From contig JAOZLO010000112.1 of assembly GCA_029934775.1 (NCBI GenBank), positions 1 through 7,974 of the forward strand: a DNA stretch of 7,974 bases, given 5' to 3'. Below are positions 1 to 6,719 of the stretch, one piece after another (position 1 is the first letter of the stretch; every line of letters begins with the position of its first letter). The notes beneath the pieces were generated by a model. The model searched no databases. It was not told the origin of the DNA and saw only the letters and a program-made list of their open reading frames with translations. Source of the stretch: Desulfocapsaceae bacterium (GTDB lineage: Bacteria > Desulfobacterota > Desulfobulbia > Desulfobulbales > Desulfocapsaceae). The translations under genes and the position numbers were made by a program.

Positions 1-130
1 CAGTGGCAGTTACCATGCTTACACATTGAGTCAGGATGAGGCCAGGGGAATAATGCTGGAAACAAAAGCCTATATGAAGGCAAGACGGGGCCTCCTTGAA
101 CGTTCTGATGCAGTTATTGTTACACCATAA
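1..130 (+). CDS. C-terminal end of an unrecognised protein (5' truncated by window edge)
   Basis: Reading from base 2, 42 sense codons run without interruption to a TAA at 128-130. The C-terminal sequence includes YTLSQDEARG and ends LLERSDAVIVTP. The start lies outside the window. The gene converges on the minus-strand radical SAM gene, whose stop codon is only 11 bases away, so the two 3' ends almost touch. An open frame of this length could occur by chance, but the mixed, charged composition and the clean end just before the opposing gene favour a real gene. I do not recognise the family and assign no function. It is probably not part of the leftward operon. Confidence 0.5.
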   Translation, partial: SGSYHAYTLSQDEARGIMLETKAYMKARRGLLERSDAVIVTP

Positions 131-141
131 CTAGCTCTCCC

Positions 142-1596
142 TCAGCCGATTCTTTTATTGGTAAATGCGAATCGTAAGAAAGATGTCAAATTACCAAGAA
201 ACCGCAACCAGCTGTCAGGAGATTTCCATATCATGGAGACATAACCCAGAATAACTCGGGTTCTCTGGAAATGACATTTATAGAAATCAATAAAGAGTTT
301 CTCCATTCTCTCCAGTTCAATACCCCTCGGTACAAACTGAAATTTCATACAATCCATCTGCTCCCAATCCTCATGGAAAGTGCCTAGATCTGCTCCCTCT
401 TCTTTTATCTTTTTATAAATGGGAGAGCCGGGAAACGGGGTGAATTTTGCCAGGTTAAAATCATCCAGAGGCAAAGAATACACATAAGCACGACTTTTCA
501 GGATAGAACTTTCAGTCTCTCCCGGCAGCCCCATCATCAAGAGCCCTTTAACCCGGATACCACTCCTTTTGATCAAATCTATTTTTTCCCGCATCATCTG
601 CAGATCAGCATTTTGACGGTGCTGTGCCAATAGATCCTCATCTCCGGTTTCAATACCCAGACTTATCATCCAGCAACCGGCCGATTTCATCAATCGCAGT
701 AATTCATCATCGAGATGCTCTGCTCTGGCAGCACAATTAAAAGTCATTTTCAGAGGACTGGTGATCATTTTATGACAAAAATCAATCACTCTAAGACGTT
801 GAAAGGTGAACTGGTCATCATAAAAATTGATATGACGAATACCGAATGTTTTATTCAGATAGAGAACATGGTTAAAGAGATATTCCGCCGAATTGTAACG
901 AAAAGTTCTATTAAAAACAGACCTGTCACAATAGCTGCATGCATATGGACACCCCCGGCTGGAAATGCAACTTGCATTAGGCACTCGGGGATAATTAAAA
1001 ATAGGCAGTTTATATATTTTCGGGTAACCAGTAAGTTTGCTATAGGCAGGGAAAGGTAGAGAGTCTAGTTCGAGCAACTGTTTTCTCAAGCCGGAAAATT
1101 GTACCTCCCCGTCATTATCTCTGAAGACAACTCCGGGAATACTGTTCATCTCATCTTCCCTGGTAACAAGAAGTTGCCGAATGGTTTCCTCTCCCTCACC
1201 AACCACGCAGTAATCAATACATGAATACTCATTAAGTATTTCTTCTCTCACTGCAGAAACATGGACTCCACCAAATACTGTTTTAACCCATGGAGCCCTT
1301 TTCTTTGCCATCTTCGCAAGTCGTACGCCATCAAAAAAACTGGAAGTTGTACATGAGAAGCCAATAAAAGCAGGCTTTTGGTGTTTCAAATATGCAACAA
1401 TTAATTCATCAGAATCGGGGTTGGCATAACAATCAACTATATCGTTTTGAACTCCATGGGAGGTAAGATAGGCAGAGATCGAAGCAAGACCTAGAGGGGG
1501 CATGATATTTGCCATTCTTGAAATATCGTTTGCGGCATTTTTAGCACTGTAGCCAAGAGGATGAACAAGAAGCACTCTATTGTCGTCGTATTGCAT
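142..1596 (-). CDS. B12-binding-domain radical SAM protein (BchE/HpnP/HpnJ-like superfamily)
   Basis: This 484-residue protein has the two-part layout of cobalamin-type radical SAM enzymes. Residues 1-145 form a Rossmann-like B12-binding domain, with the family signatures PPLGLASISAYL (33-44), FGGVHVS (108-114) and VVGEGEETI (131-139). The usual DxHxxG cobalt-ligating motif is not visible, so cobalamin may bind base-off without a protein His, or not at all. The radical SAM core carries the [4Fe-4S] motif CPYACSYC, with cysteines 216, 220 and 223, followed by LGIETG (313-318), GLPGET (356-361) and FTPFPGSPIY (385-394). The last 90 or so residues are basic and hydrophobic. The family includes methyltransferases and ring-forming enzymes acting on lipids, tetrapyrroles and antibiotics. 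The gene starts 5 bases after the ketosynthase stop, so it is very likely translated from the same mRNA. An AGAGG lies only 2 bases from the ATG, unusually close. A role in tailoring the polyene or lipid product is inference. Confidence 0.9.
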   Translation of the reverse strand: MQYDDNRVLLVHPLGYSAKNAANDISRMANIMPPLGLASISAYLTSHGVQNDIVDCYANPDSDELIVAYLKHQKPAFIGFSCTTSSFFDGVRLAKMAKKRAPWVKTVFGGVHVSAVREEILNEYSCIDYCVVGEGEETIRQLLVTREDEMNSIPGVVFRDNDGEVQFSGLRKQLLELDSLPFPAYSKLTGYPKIYKLPIFNYPRVPNASCISSRGCPYACSYCDRSVFNRTFRYNSAEYLFNHVLYLNKTFGIRHINFYDDQFTFQRLRVIDFCHKMITSPLKMTFNCAARAEHLDDELLRLMKSAGCWMISLGIETGDEDLLAQHRQNADLQMMREKIDLIKRSGIRVKGLLMMGLPGETESSILKSRAYVYSLPLDDFNLAKFTPFPGSPIYKKIKEEGADLGTFHEDWEQMDCMKFQFVPRGIELERMEKLFIDFYKCHFQRTRVILGYVSMIWKSPDSWLRFLGNLTSFLRFAFTNKRIG

Positions 1597-1601
1597 GGCC
1601 T

Positions 1602-2690
1602 CTATTTTGTCAGAAAAAGAGCAGCATTTATACCGCCGAAACCTGAATTACAGGTAAGAATTGAAGGATACAAAAGCGGGAGAGGCTCCTGTCCGGAAAG
1701 AATACAGTTACTCTCTTCAGGAGTTTCAAGACCAATGGTTGGAGGCAGGATATTATGCTGCAGACTCAGCGAACTGAGTAGAGACTCCACAACTCCGGCA
1801 GCTCCAAGACTATGGCCAAGACCTCCTTTGACGGAACAGACCGGAATACCTGGCTGACACTTGGTATCAAAGGCCAAAAGCTCCATACTATCATTATATA
1901 TTGTCCCGGTACCATGCGCATTGACTCCACCAATCGGTACCGATGCCTCTTCTGTTATTATTTCAATAGCCGCAATCAAACCGCTTGCTCTGCGACATGG
2001 GGCCGTAATGTGTGTTGCATCACAGGAAATTGACCAGCTTTCCAGACTCGCCAGAATCTTTTCCCGGGATCGCACCGAATCTTCCGATGCCAGCAAAACC
2101 CATCCGGCCCCCTCCCCCAGAGAAAGACCATTACGCTTCGTATCAAAGGGTCTGGCACCTTCAGAAGAAAGTGCTTTCAGGCTGTCAAAGCCTGAAAGAG
2201 TAAACTCGGTTACCATATCAATTCCGACTATCAGGGCATGATCACACTCTCCACCTGCAATGCGCATTGCTCCCTGGATTATGGCAAGAGTACCGGAAGC
2301 ACATGCCGCACTGACTGTTGTGCCACGCTCTGTAAGACCAAGAAGATTAACAAGATAATCAGCGATCTGCCATGGCTGACCGTGCAGTTCTGCTTTCTCA
2401 TGCAATACGTCATCTACGGCAGCCTTGGTTGTAGCGCAAAACAGCAGCGTTTTTTCCGGGAGGACTGGCAGGTTGACAAAAAGGCGGTCAAACATGCTCT
2501 GCAGACGATTCCAACTGCTCTTTCCCAGTGGTAAATCTTCGATTATTCCCAGAGGATATCGTCCTGTCACAGAGCCAAATTCCTGTTGTATAATGCCGCT
2601 TCTACCGGAAAGCAGGCTATTCCAGGTAGAACGTAAATCACCAAGTGGTGTGAGAATATTACCATCGATAAGCACGACCTTTCTCATCAT
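1602..2690 (-). CDS. Beta-ketoacyl-ACP synthase (FabF/FabB-type, APE-like cluster ketosynthase)
   Basis: This 362-residue thiolase-fold condensing enzyme would extend an ACP-bound acyl chain by decarboxylative Claisen condensation in the cytoplasm. The catalytic triad is complete: Cys130 in SAACASGTLA, His259 in NAHGTGT and His293 in KGGLGHSLGAAG. FDTKRNGLSLGEGAG (182-196) and the C-terminal SGFGGINAALFL (349-360) are further family signatures. It is therefore a working-type KS and not a chain-length factor lacking the active Cys. At 362 residues it is about 40-50 shorter than standard FabF; the shortening appears to fall in the first third, where the segment before Cys130 is compact. The ATG at 2690 overlaps the thioesterase stop by four bases (ATGA), which suggests translational coupling; a GGGGTG lies upstream. 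A second in-frame ATG follows at once. Companion ACP and ketoreductase genes are not in the window. Confidence 0.93.
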   Translation of the reverse strand: MMRKVVLIDGNILTPLGDLRSTWNSLLSGRSGIIQQEFGSVTGRYPLGIIEDLPLGKSSWNRLQSMFDRLFVNLPVLPEKTLLFCATTKAAVDDVLHEKAELHGQPWQIADYLVNLLGLTERGTTVSAACASGTLAIIQGAMRIAGGECDHALIVGIDMVTEFTLSGFDSLKALSSEGARPFDTKRNGLSLGEGAGWVLLASEDSVRSREKILASLESWSISCDATHITAPCRRASGLIAAIEIITEEASVPIGGVNAHGTGTIYNDSMELLAFDTKCQPGIPVCSVKGGLGHSLGAAGVVESLLSSLSLQHNILPPTIGLETPEESNCILSGQEPLPLLYPSILTCNSGFGGINAALFLTK

Positions 2691-3157
2691 CTATGCCACA
2701 CCCCAGTCCTCCATTTTTTTCGGAACTCATGCAGCCAATCCGGTACAACCAATACGACTGTCCCATCAATTTCTGTAAGCAACTGCACAGTGTATCCAGA
2801 CGCAGCAATCACGCCCTTACTGTTACGGATTGTATATGAAAAATTCAGTCTTACCGCCTCTGCCCAGTGCAGCTTGGTCTCAATCTGCATAATTTCATCA
2901 AAATGCAGCGGAGTTTTAAAATCTAAATGCATCTGTACAATGGGGCCTACAGTACTGTTTTCCCGAAAACAATGATACGTCAAGCCGTAAGTATCGCCAA
3001 AACTGATACGACCATCTTCGAGATAACTGGGATACCTGCCGTGCCAGACCATGCCAAGTGCATCGACCTCTTCAAAACGTACCCGTCGCTCCGATGATAC
3101 CTCCAGGTCTGGAGGAAAAGACGGATCCTCCGGGAAATAGCTCTTTGCAAAACCCAT
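2687..3157 (-). CDS. Acyl-CoA/acyl-ACP thioesterase, YbgC/4HBT hotdog family
   Basis: This 156-residue single-domain hotdog protein is likely to hydrolyse an acyl thioester, or to edit the ACP-bound chain, in the cytoplasm. The diagnostic N-terminal motif is RVRFEEVDALGMVWHGRY (residues 25-42). It matches the YbgC/4-hydroxybenzoyl-CoA thioesterase pattern in which an Asp within DxxGxVxHxxY is catalytic; here that is Asp32, with His39 and Tyr42 following. The helix after it (LEDGRISF) fits the family. The N-terminus is about 15 residues longer than typical YbgC, but the ATG at 3157 is supported by an AGAGGAA 11 bases upstream. The gene is the first after the palindromic repeat and overlaps the ketosynthase by ATGA. 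A thioesterase of this kind is a regular member of aryl-polyene-type clusters. The true substrate cannot be read from sequence. Confidence 0.88.
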   Translation of the reverse strand: MGFAKSYFPEDPSFPPDLEVSSERRVRFEEVDALGMVWHGRYPSYLEDGRISFGDTYGLTYHCFRENSTVGPIVQMHLDFKTPLHFDEIMQIETKLHWAEAVRLNFSYTIRNSKGVIAASGYTVQLLTEIDGTVVLVVPDWLHEFRKKWRTGVWHR

Positions 3158-3168
3158 AATAAGTCAGC

Positions 3169-3175
3169 TTCCTCT
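3169..3175 (-). promoter_or_regulatory. Ribosome binding site for the thioesterase gene
   Basis: On the minus strand AGAGGAA lies 11 bases before the ATG at 3157. It is the clearest Shine-Dalgarno sequence in the window and lies just outside the palindromic repeat. The downstream genes in the block thus have their own ribosome entry and do not rely on coupling to the dehydratase, which ends 170 bases upstream. Confidence 0.6.
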
Positions 3176-3186
3176 GCTCATAATTG

Positions 3187-3311
3187 ATGGCGTCGTAAAA
3201 ACTCTCCATCTGCTTCGTTGCTGTATATTTTCTATCATTACGACGTACCCTAGTACGCCAAAATAATAGATAATATACGCGCCTCGCATATGAATCTTTT
3301 TACTTAGCCAT
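3187..3311. repeat. 125-bp near-palindromic intergenic repeat (MITE/REP-like element)
   Basis: The segment begins ATGGC and ends GCCAT. Its two arms, 3187-3248 and 3253-3311, are imperfect reverse complements around a CCTA loop. Matching blocks in order from the ends inward are ATGGC, GTAAAAA, a CAT/TGC block, GTATATT, TCTAT and GTAC at the tip. The left arm also holds its own inverted pair, GTCGTAA (3191-3198 region) and TTACGAC (3238-3244). I see no reading frame in it. It fills almost the whole gap between the ApeI-like dehydratase and the thioesterase. Arrangement and size suggest a non-autonomous mobile palindrome or an extragenic repeat copied around the genome. I associate similar sequences with Desulfobacterota, from memory only. 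As RNA it would form a long hairpin within the operon transcript, possibly affecting mRNA stability or read-through. Confidence 0.8.
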
Positions 3312-3327
3312 TGAAAAATTCAGATTT

Positions 3328-3735
3328 TCACGAGATTGTCATAATTGAAAACACACACTTACCGCTGGTAACCCGTTCTTCTCCAGCGTTGTAAATAGCA
3401 AAAGTTCCAGACCAGACAACTTCTTTTTTAACCAGTCGAAGCTGGACTTCAACCCTCTCATCCGGCTGAATAATACCGCGAAACTTCGTACGACTGTAGC
3501 TCTCAGGATATAAAGACTGTTTAAGACCTGACTCAGCCAAAAAGCGGACGGAAGCAAGTTGCACTACAGCAGGAAGTATCGGTCTGCCGGGGAAGTGGCC
3601 CCTAAAACCGGAAAAATCAGTAGTAAAAACAAAAACACCTTTTAATTCCAGCAGTTCAGGTTCATCATCGATAATCTCCCATTCAAGGCAGGAGTGGAGG
3701 AGGGATCGATACAGAGGTTTATATTGTTTTTCCAT
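3328..3735 (-). CDS. ApeI-like 3-hydroxyacyl-ACP dehydratase (FabZ-type hotdog)
   Basis: This 135-residue hotdog protein would remove water from 3-hydroxyacyl-ACP in the cytoplasm to form the conjugated double bonds of a polyene chain. The core motif FRGHFPGRPILPAVVQL (44-60) matches the FabZ pattern GHFPxxPxxPG, with His47 at the catalytic position. TKFRGIIQPDERVEV (83-97) is the typical second strand segment. By eye, FabZ's catalytic Glu, 14 residues after the His, corresponds to Ala61. The acid partner is therefore absent or supplied from elsewhere. The sequence resembles ApeI of aryl-polyene clusters more than housekeeping FabZ. The gene starts 3 bases after the lipoprotein stop, with a weak GGATGA before the ATG, and is the last gene before the palindromic repeat. 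The frame is otherwise complete. Confidence 0.82.
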   Translation of the reverse strand: MEKQYKPLYRSLLHSCLEWEIIDDEPELLELKGVFVFTTDFSGFRGHFPGRPILPAVVQLASVRFLAESGLKQSLYPESYSRTKFRGIIQPDERVEVQLRLVKKEVVWSGTFAIYNAGEERVTSGKCVFSIMTIS

Positions 3736-3738
3736 AAA

Positions 3739-4305
3739 TCATCCAGTTTTGTCTTTATCCAACCCTTTAAGAACTATACGCACTCCCAACCAGGGTTGAG
3801 AGTAGACAATAATTTCACTTTTATATTCATCTCTTTCATTTTTCTCCACCCTCCATACAGTAAAAGGGCCGGCCTGGACATATTTTTTCCATCCTTTTTC
3901 AGCCGACAGCTCTTTACAAAACCAGAGAAGAACATTGCGACTGCATGGACTGTCCTGTGGATCAAGCAGATATATCCGTTTTAACGAGGTTGATAAATAG
4001 TGCGGCAATTGTGAGCTCTCAAGGGGACCGTTTGCACGTATCAGCCTGTGATCACCGGTCAGACCGACCTCCGCCTCAATCAATTTAACACCAGTAGCAT
4101 CAAGCATCACATAATACAAACCTTCCTGTCGCTGCTGCAGTGCAAGGATACCTGAAAACCGCAGTTCACCCCACTGTTCAATACGAATAGTATACAGTCT
4201 GGCTGCTCTGTCTACCTTCGATATGCCCAGACCGTTATATACATTACCGGTAAAGCTGCAGGACGACAGTGCACAACTGATGAGCAGCATAATCAGTTTC
4301 TTCAT
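3739..4305 (-). CDS. DUF3261-type lipoprotein of an APE-like cluster
   Basis: This 188-residue protein has a lipoprotein signal: a short basic start (MKK), a hydrophobic stretch, and the lipobox LSSC with Cys16 as the lipidated residue. Ser follows the Cys, so no Asp retention signal is present and outer-membrane sorting is likely. The mature part is a compact beta-rich domain, with no catalytic motif I can see. Length, signal and position directly after an MMPL exporter match the DUF3261 lipoprotein that accompanies LolA-like and MMPL proteins in aryl-polyene clusters. It is thought of as part of the export or outer-membrane delivery step, though its biochemical role is not established. Its ATG overlaps the exporter stop by four bases (ATGA). 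The family name rests on context and general likeness, not on a search. Confidence 0.75.
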   Translation of the reverse strand: MKKLIMLLISCALSSCSFTGNVYNGLGISKVDRAARLYTIRIEQWGELRFSGILALQQRQEGLYYVMLDATGVKLIEAEVGLTGDHRLIRANGPLESSQLPHYLSTSLKRIYLLDPQDSPCSRNVLLWFCKELSAEKGWKKYVQAGPFTVWRVEKNERDEYKSEIIVYSQPWLGVRIVLKGLDKDKTG

Positions 4306-6719
4306 TGCACTACCCTGCTCTCTTTTTTAATCAGGAATGGACTGACAAACAGTGCCACAGGCCAGGCTGCACCAATACCCACCAGAACTGTAATCCCAAG
4401 AGAATGAAGTGCCGGATGATGAGCAAAGGCAAGAACACCAAAGCCGATGAGTGAACTACAGGCACAGATTGAGACAGCCATCGAGGCAGTCCCGGTATCT
4501 CCAGTCAACCTGGAGCAGGCTACAAAAATTCCATAATCAACACTTAAACCGATCACCATTATACCCATTATCAGATGCATCATGTTGAGTTCCCCTCCAG
4601 TTATCCAGCAAAAAAGAGACATAGCCGCAAGAGAAGACAAAACAGGAGCAAGCACTGCAAAGGTGACATCAATTTTTCTAAACTGCAGAGCAACCAGAAA
4701 AAAAATAGCACAACCCGCGGCAAAACAGAGCAGAACAATATCTTTTCTCAACAACTGTTCCACTTCTGCCCTCCATTTTTTGTTAGCCAGTACCTTAATT
4801 TTCGAATTCTGTTCAGCAAAGGCAAGTAAAAGAGGCAGGGTATCATCATCAATCGCCACGGTGCTCATGACCAGAAACTGATTTTCACCTCCACTCTCTT
4901 TAGCGGTGGAAAACGAGCGTACCATGGTTTCCAGCATCGGTTGCAATGGGCTGTGGCTGAGCGATTCAGGAAAAAGCAGCCCGGGATCTCGCTCAAGTTG
5001 ATGAAAAAAAAGGGCAAAAGCCTGTTCAGAAAAACCTTTATTCTGCGAAACTGCTGCGAACTGCTTATCAAACGCAGGTCGTCTGGCTTGCCAGAACTGA
5101 CGCCACAACTTCAGATTATTCTTTTGAACTCCCGGACCAGGCAGTATCGGAGCTAAAGACTGGAAAGTATCAAAGTTATTCTCACGAAGAAAATGGTATA
5201 TTAAAGAATTTACATCCAGTGCCTCTTCCAAGTTTTTACCAACACCAATAACAAATGCCTGATCTCCTTTTTGCCCCCAGGTAACATTAAAATGGTGTTC
5301 ATCAGCAAGCACTTCACGATCAGGAACATCCAGCACACGCAGATCTCCGTTATATCGGAGCTGCGGCCAGGACAGAAAGCCAGCGACCAGAAGAATTATC
5401 CATATACTCAATGCACCCTTTTGCAGTAGTGGAGACAGGTGCCGGATATCGGAAGCATTGTAAGATAAAAAACACTTCATTGGCTGGATACTGTTTTTTT
5501 TTCGCCCTTTTTGGGAGACAATAGTGGGAATTACCAGCCAGGCAAACAAAACAGCCAGCAGTACTCCGCTAAGGGCAAGAGTAGCCATCTGTCTATGGGA
5601 GGGAACCTCTGAAAAAAGTAATATTATAAAAACAGCAGTCGTAGTCAGAGTGGCAAAGATAACCGGCCTGCGAATTCTATGGAGCAATTTTTCCTGTGTC
5701 CCCTCCTCCCGGCTCAGAGTCAGGTAAAGATGGATAGAAAAATCGACAGCAATACCAAGCAGAACTATACCAAAACCAAGTGCCAGTGCACTGATATTGC
5801 CAAAAAACAAAGTGGTCAGGGCGATTGCAGGAGGTGCCGCCATAAATGGTACACTGAGAACAATAAAAGCACGGATATTTTTAAAAGTAACACCAAGCAG
5901 CAGAAGAAGTAGAATGGTTGCCACAGGGAGAAGCAGTCGCAGGTCTCGCTGAATCGAACGACTGTTTGCAAGTGTATGAGGAAGACTCCCAATAATCCTC
6001 GCCTCAACACCCATCGTCAAAGCCTTGCCAAAAGCATTTTTCAGCTCGTGCTCTATAGTCTGGGCACCTTTTGAATCAGTGAGTGGAAGTTTACTCTCTG
6101 CGAAAACAAGACAACTCCTTCTGTCTTTGCTCATAAAAAAACCATCTTCCAACTGCATGGAAAACTCCGTCTGCAAGTGTATCAGTTTATTCAGCAAGAG
6201 ACGGGTCAGCCCGAGTGGATCCCGCTGAACCTGTTGCTTCATACCTATTCCTGCCGGACTGTTAATCAGTTCAAAATTTTGCTGCATAACCTTTTCAAGC
6301 CCCGCTACCGAAGTCAAATGTTCAATCTCAGCAAAATCCTTCTCATCAAGCAGAACCGGAAGATAGGTTTGAAGAGTGTTGAACAGCCTGCTTTCATATC
6401 CCTGCGGCAACCTGGTCACGACAAGAGAGAAAAAATCATTGGCACGAAGAGTATTGCCCAGCTTCTCTACACTTTTTTTAAGCGCCTTTTGTGCTGCAGC
6501 TTCTGTCAGGTATTCCTTTTCATCAACGGACAGGGTAATAAACAGACGGTCAACCAGGCCAAGACGCTGCAAAAGTTGAAGATCTCCCTTTACAGCGCCA
6601 TCCGGCAGCAAATCAAGAGCATTGTCATTTATTGATACATGCAGGGAGAAGAACACTCCAGACAGCAATACTCCCAGGACAACAGACCACCTGAGCAGGG
6701 CGCTTTTCCTACTCATCAC
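4302..6719 (-). CDS. MMPL/RND-family exporter, 12 transmembrane segments
   Basis: This 805-residue inner-membrane protein has the duplicated RND layout. TM1 lies at about residues 8-27, followed by a large periplasmic loop (28-260), TM2-6 at about 262-402, and a cytoplasmic linker rich in Lys. TM7 is at about 435-451, followed by a second periplasmic loop (452-658) and TM8-12 at about 660-797. Each half carries the conserved MMPL TM4 signature with a proton-relay Asp: GIAVDFSIH (Asp326) and GLSVDYGIF (Asp728). This suggests proton-driven export of a lipid-like product. It sits between a LolA-like carrier and a lipoprotein, as in aryl-polyene clusters where the MMPL protein is proposed to move the product out of the inner membrane. 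Start is uncertain: GTG at 6719 or ATG at 6716, both inside the end of the LolA-like gene. No clear ribosome site is visible, so coupling to the upstream gene is likely. Confidence 0.92.
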   Translation of the reverse strand: MMSRKSALLRWSVVLGVLLSGVFFSLHVSINDNALDLLPDGAVKGDLQLLQRLGLVDRLFITLSVDEKEYLTEAAAQKALKKSVEKLGNTLRANDFFSLVVTRLPQGYESRLFNTLQTYLPVLLDEKDFAEIEHLTSVAGLEKVMQQNFELINSPAGIGMKQQVQRDPLGLTRLLLNKLIHLQTEFSMQLEDGFFMSKDRRSCLVFAESKLPLTDSKGAQTIEHELKNAFGKALTMGVEARIIGSLPHTLANSRSIQRDLRLLLPVATILLLLLLGVTFKNIRAFIVLSVPFMAAPPAIALTTLFFGNISALALGFGIVLLGIAVDFSIHLYLTLSREEGTQEKLLHRIRRPVIFATLTTTAVFIILLFSEVPSHRQMATLALSGVLLAVLFAWLVIPTIVSQKGRKKNSIQPMKCFLSYNASDIRHLSPLLQKGALSIWIILLVAGFLSWPQLRYNGDLRVLDVPDREVLADEHHFNVTWGQKGDQAFVIGVGKNLEEALDVNSLIYHFLRENNFDTFQSLAPILPGPGVQKNNLKLWRQFWQARRPAFDKQFAAVSQNKGFSEQAFALFFHQLERDPGLLFPESLSHSPLQPMLETMVRSFSTAKESGGENQFLVMSTVAIDDDTLPLLLAFAEQNSKIKVLANKKWRAEVEQLLRKDIVLLCFAAGCAIFFLVALQFRKIDVTFAVLAPVLSSLAAMSLFCWITGGELNMMHLIMGIMVIGLSVDYGIFVACSRLTGDTGTASMAVSICACSSLIGFGVLAFAHHPALHSLGITVLVGIGAAWPVALFVSPFLIKKESRVVQ

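Noticed and set aside
1561..2778. Several plus-strand open frames of 60-126 codons opposite the ketosynthase gene
   Set aside because: They lie wholly opposite a gene with intact catalytic motifs. Their translations are rich in Cys, Arg, Ser and Pro without any domain pattern, as expected from antisense reading.
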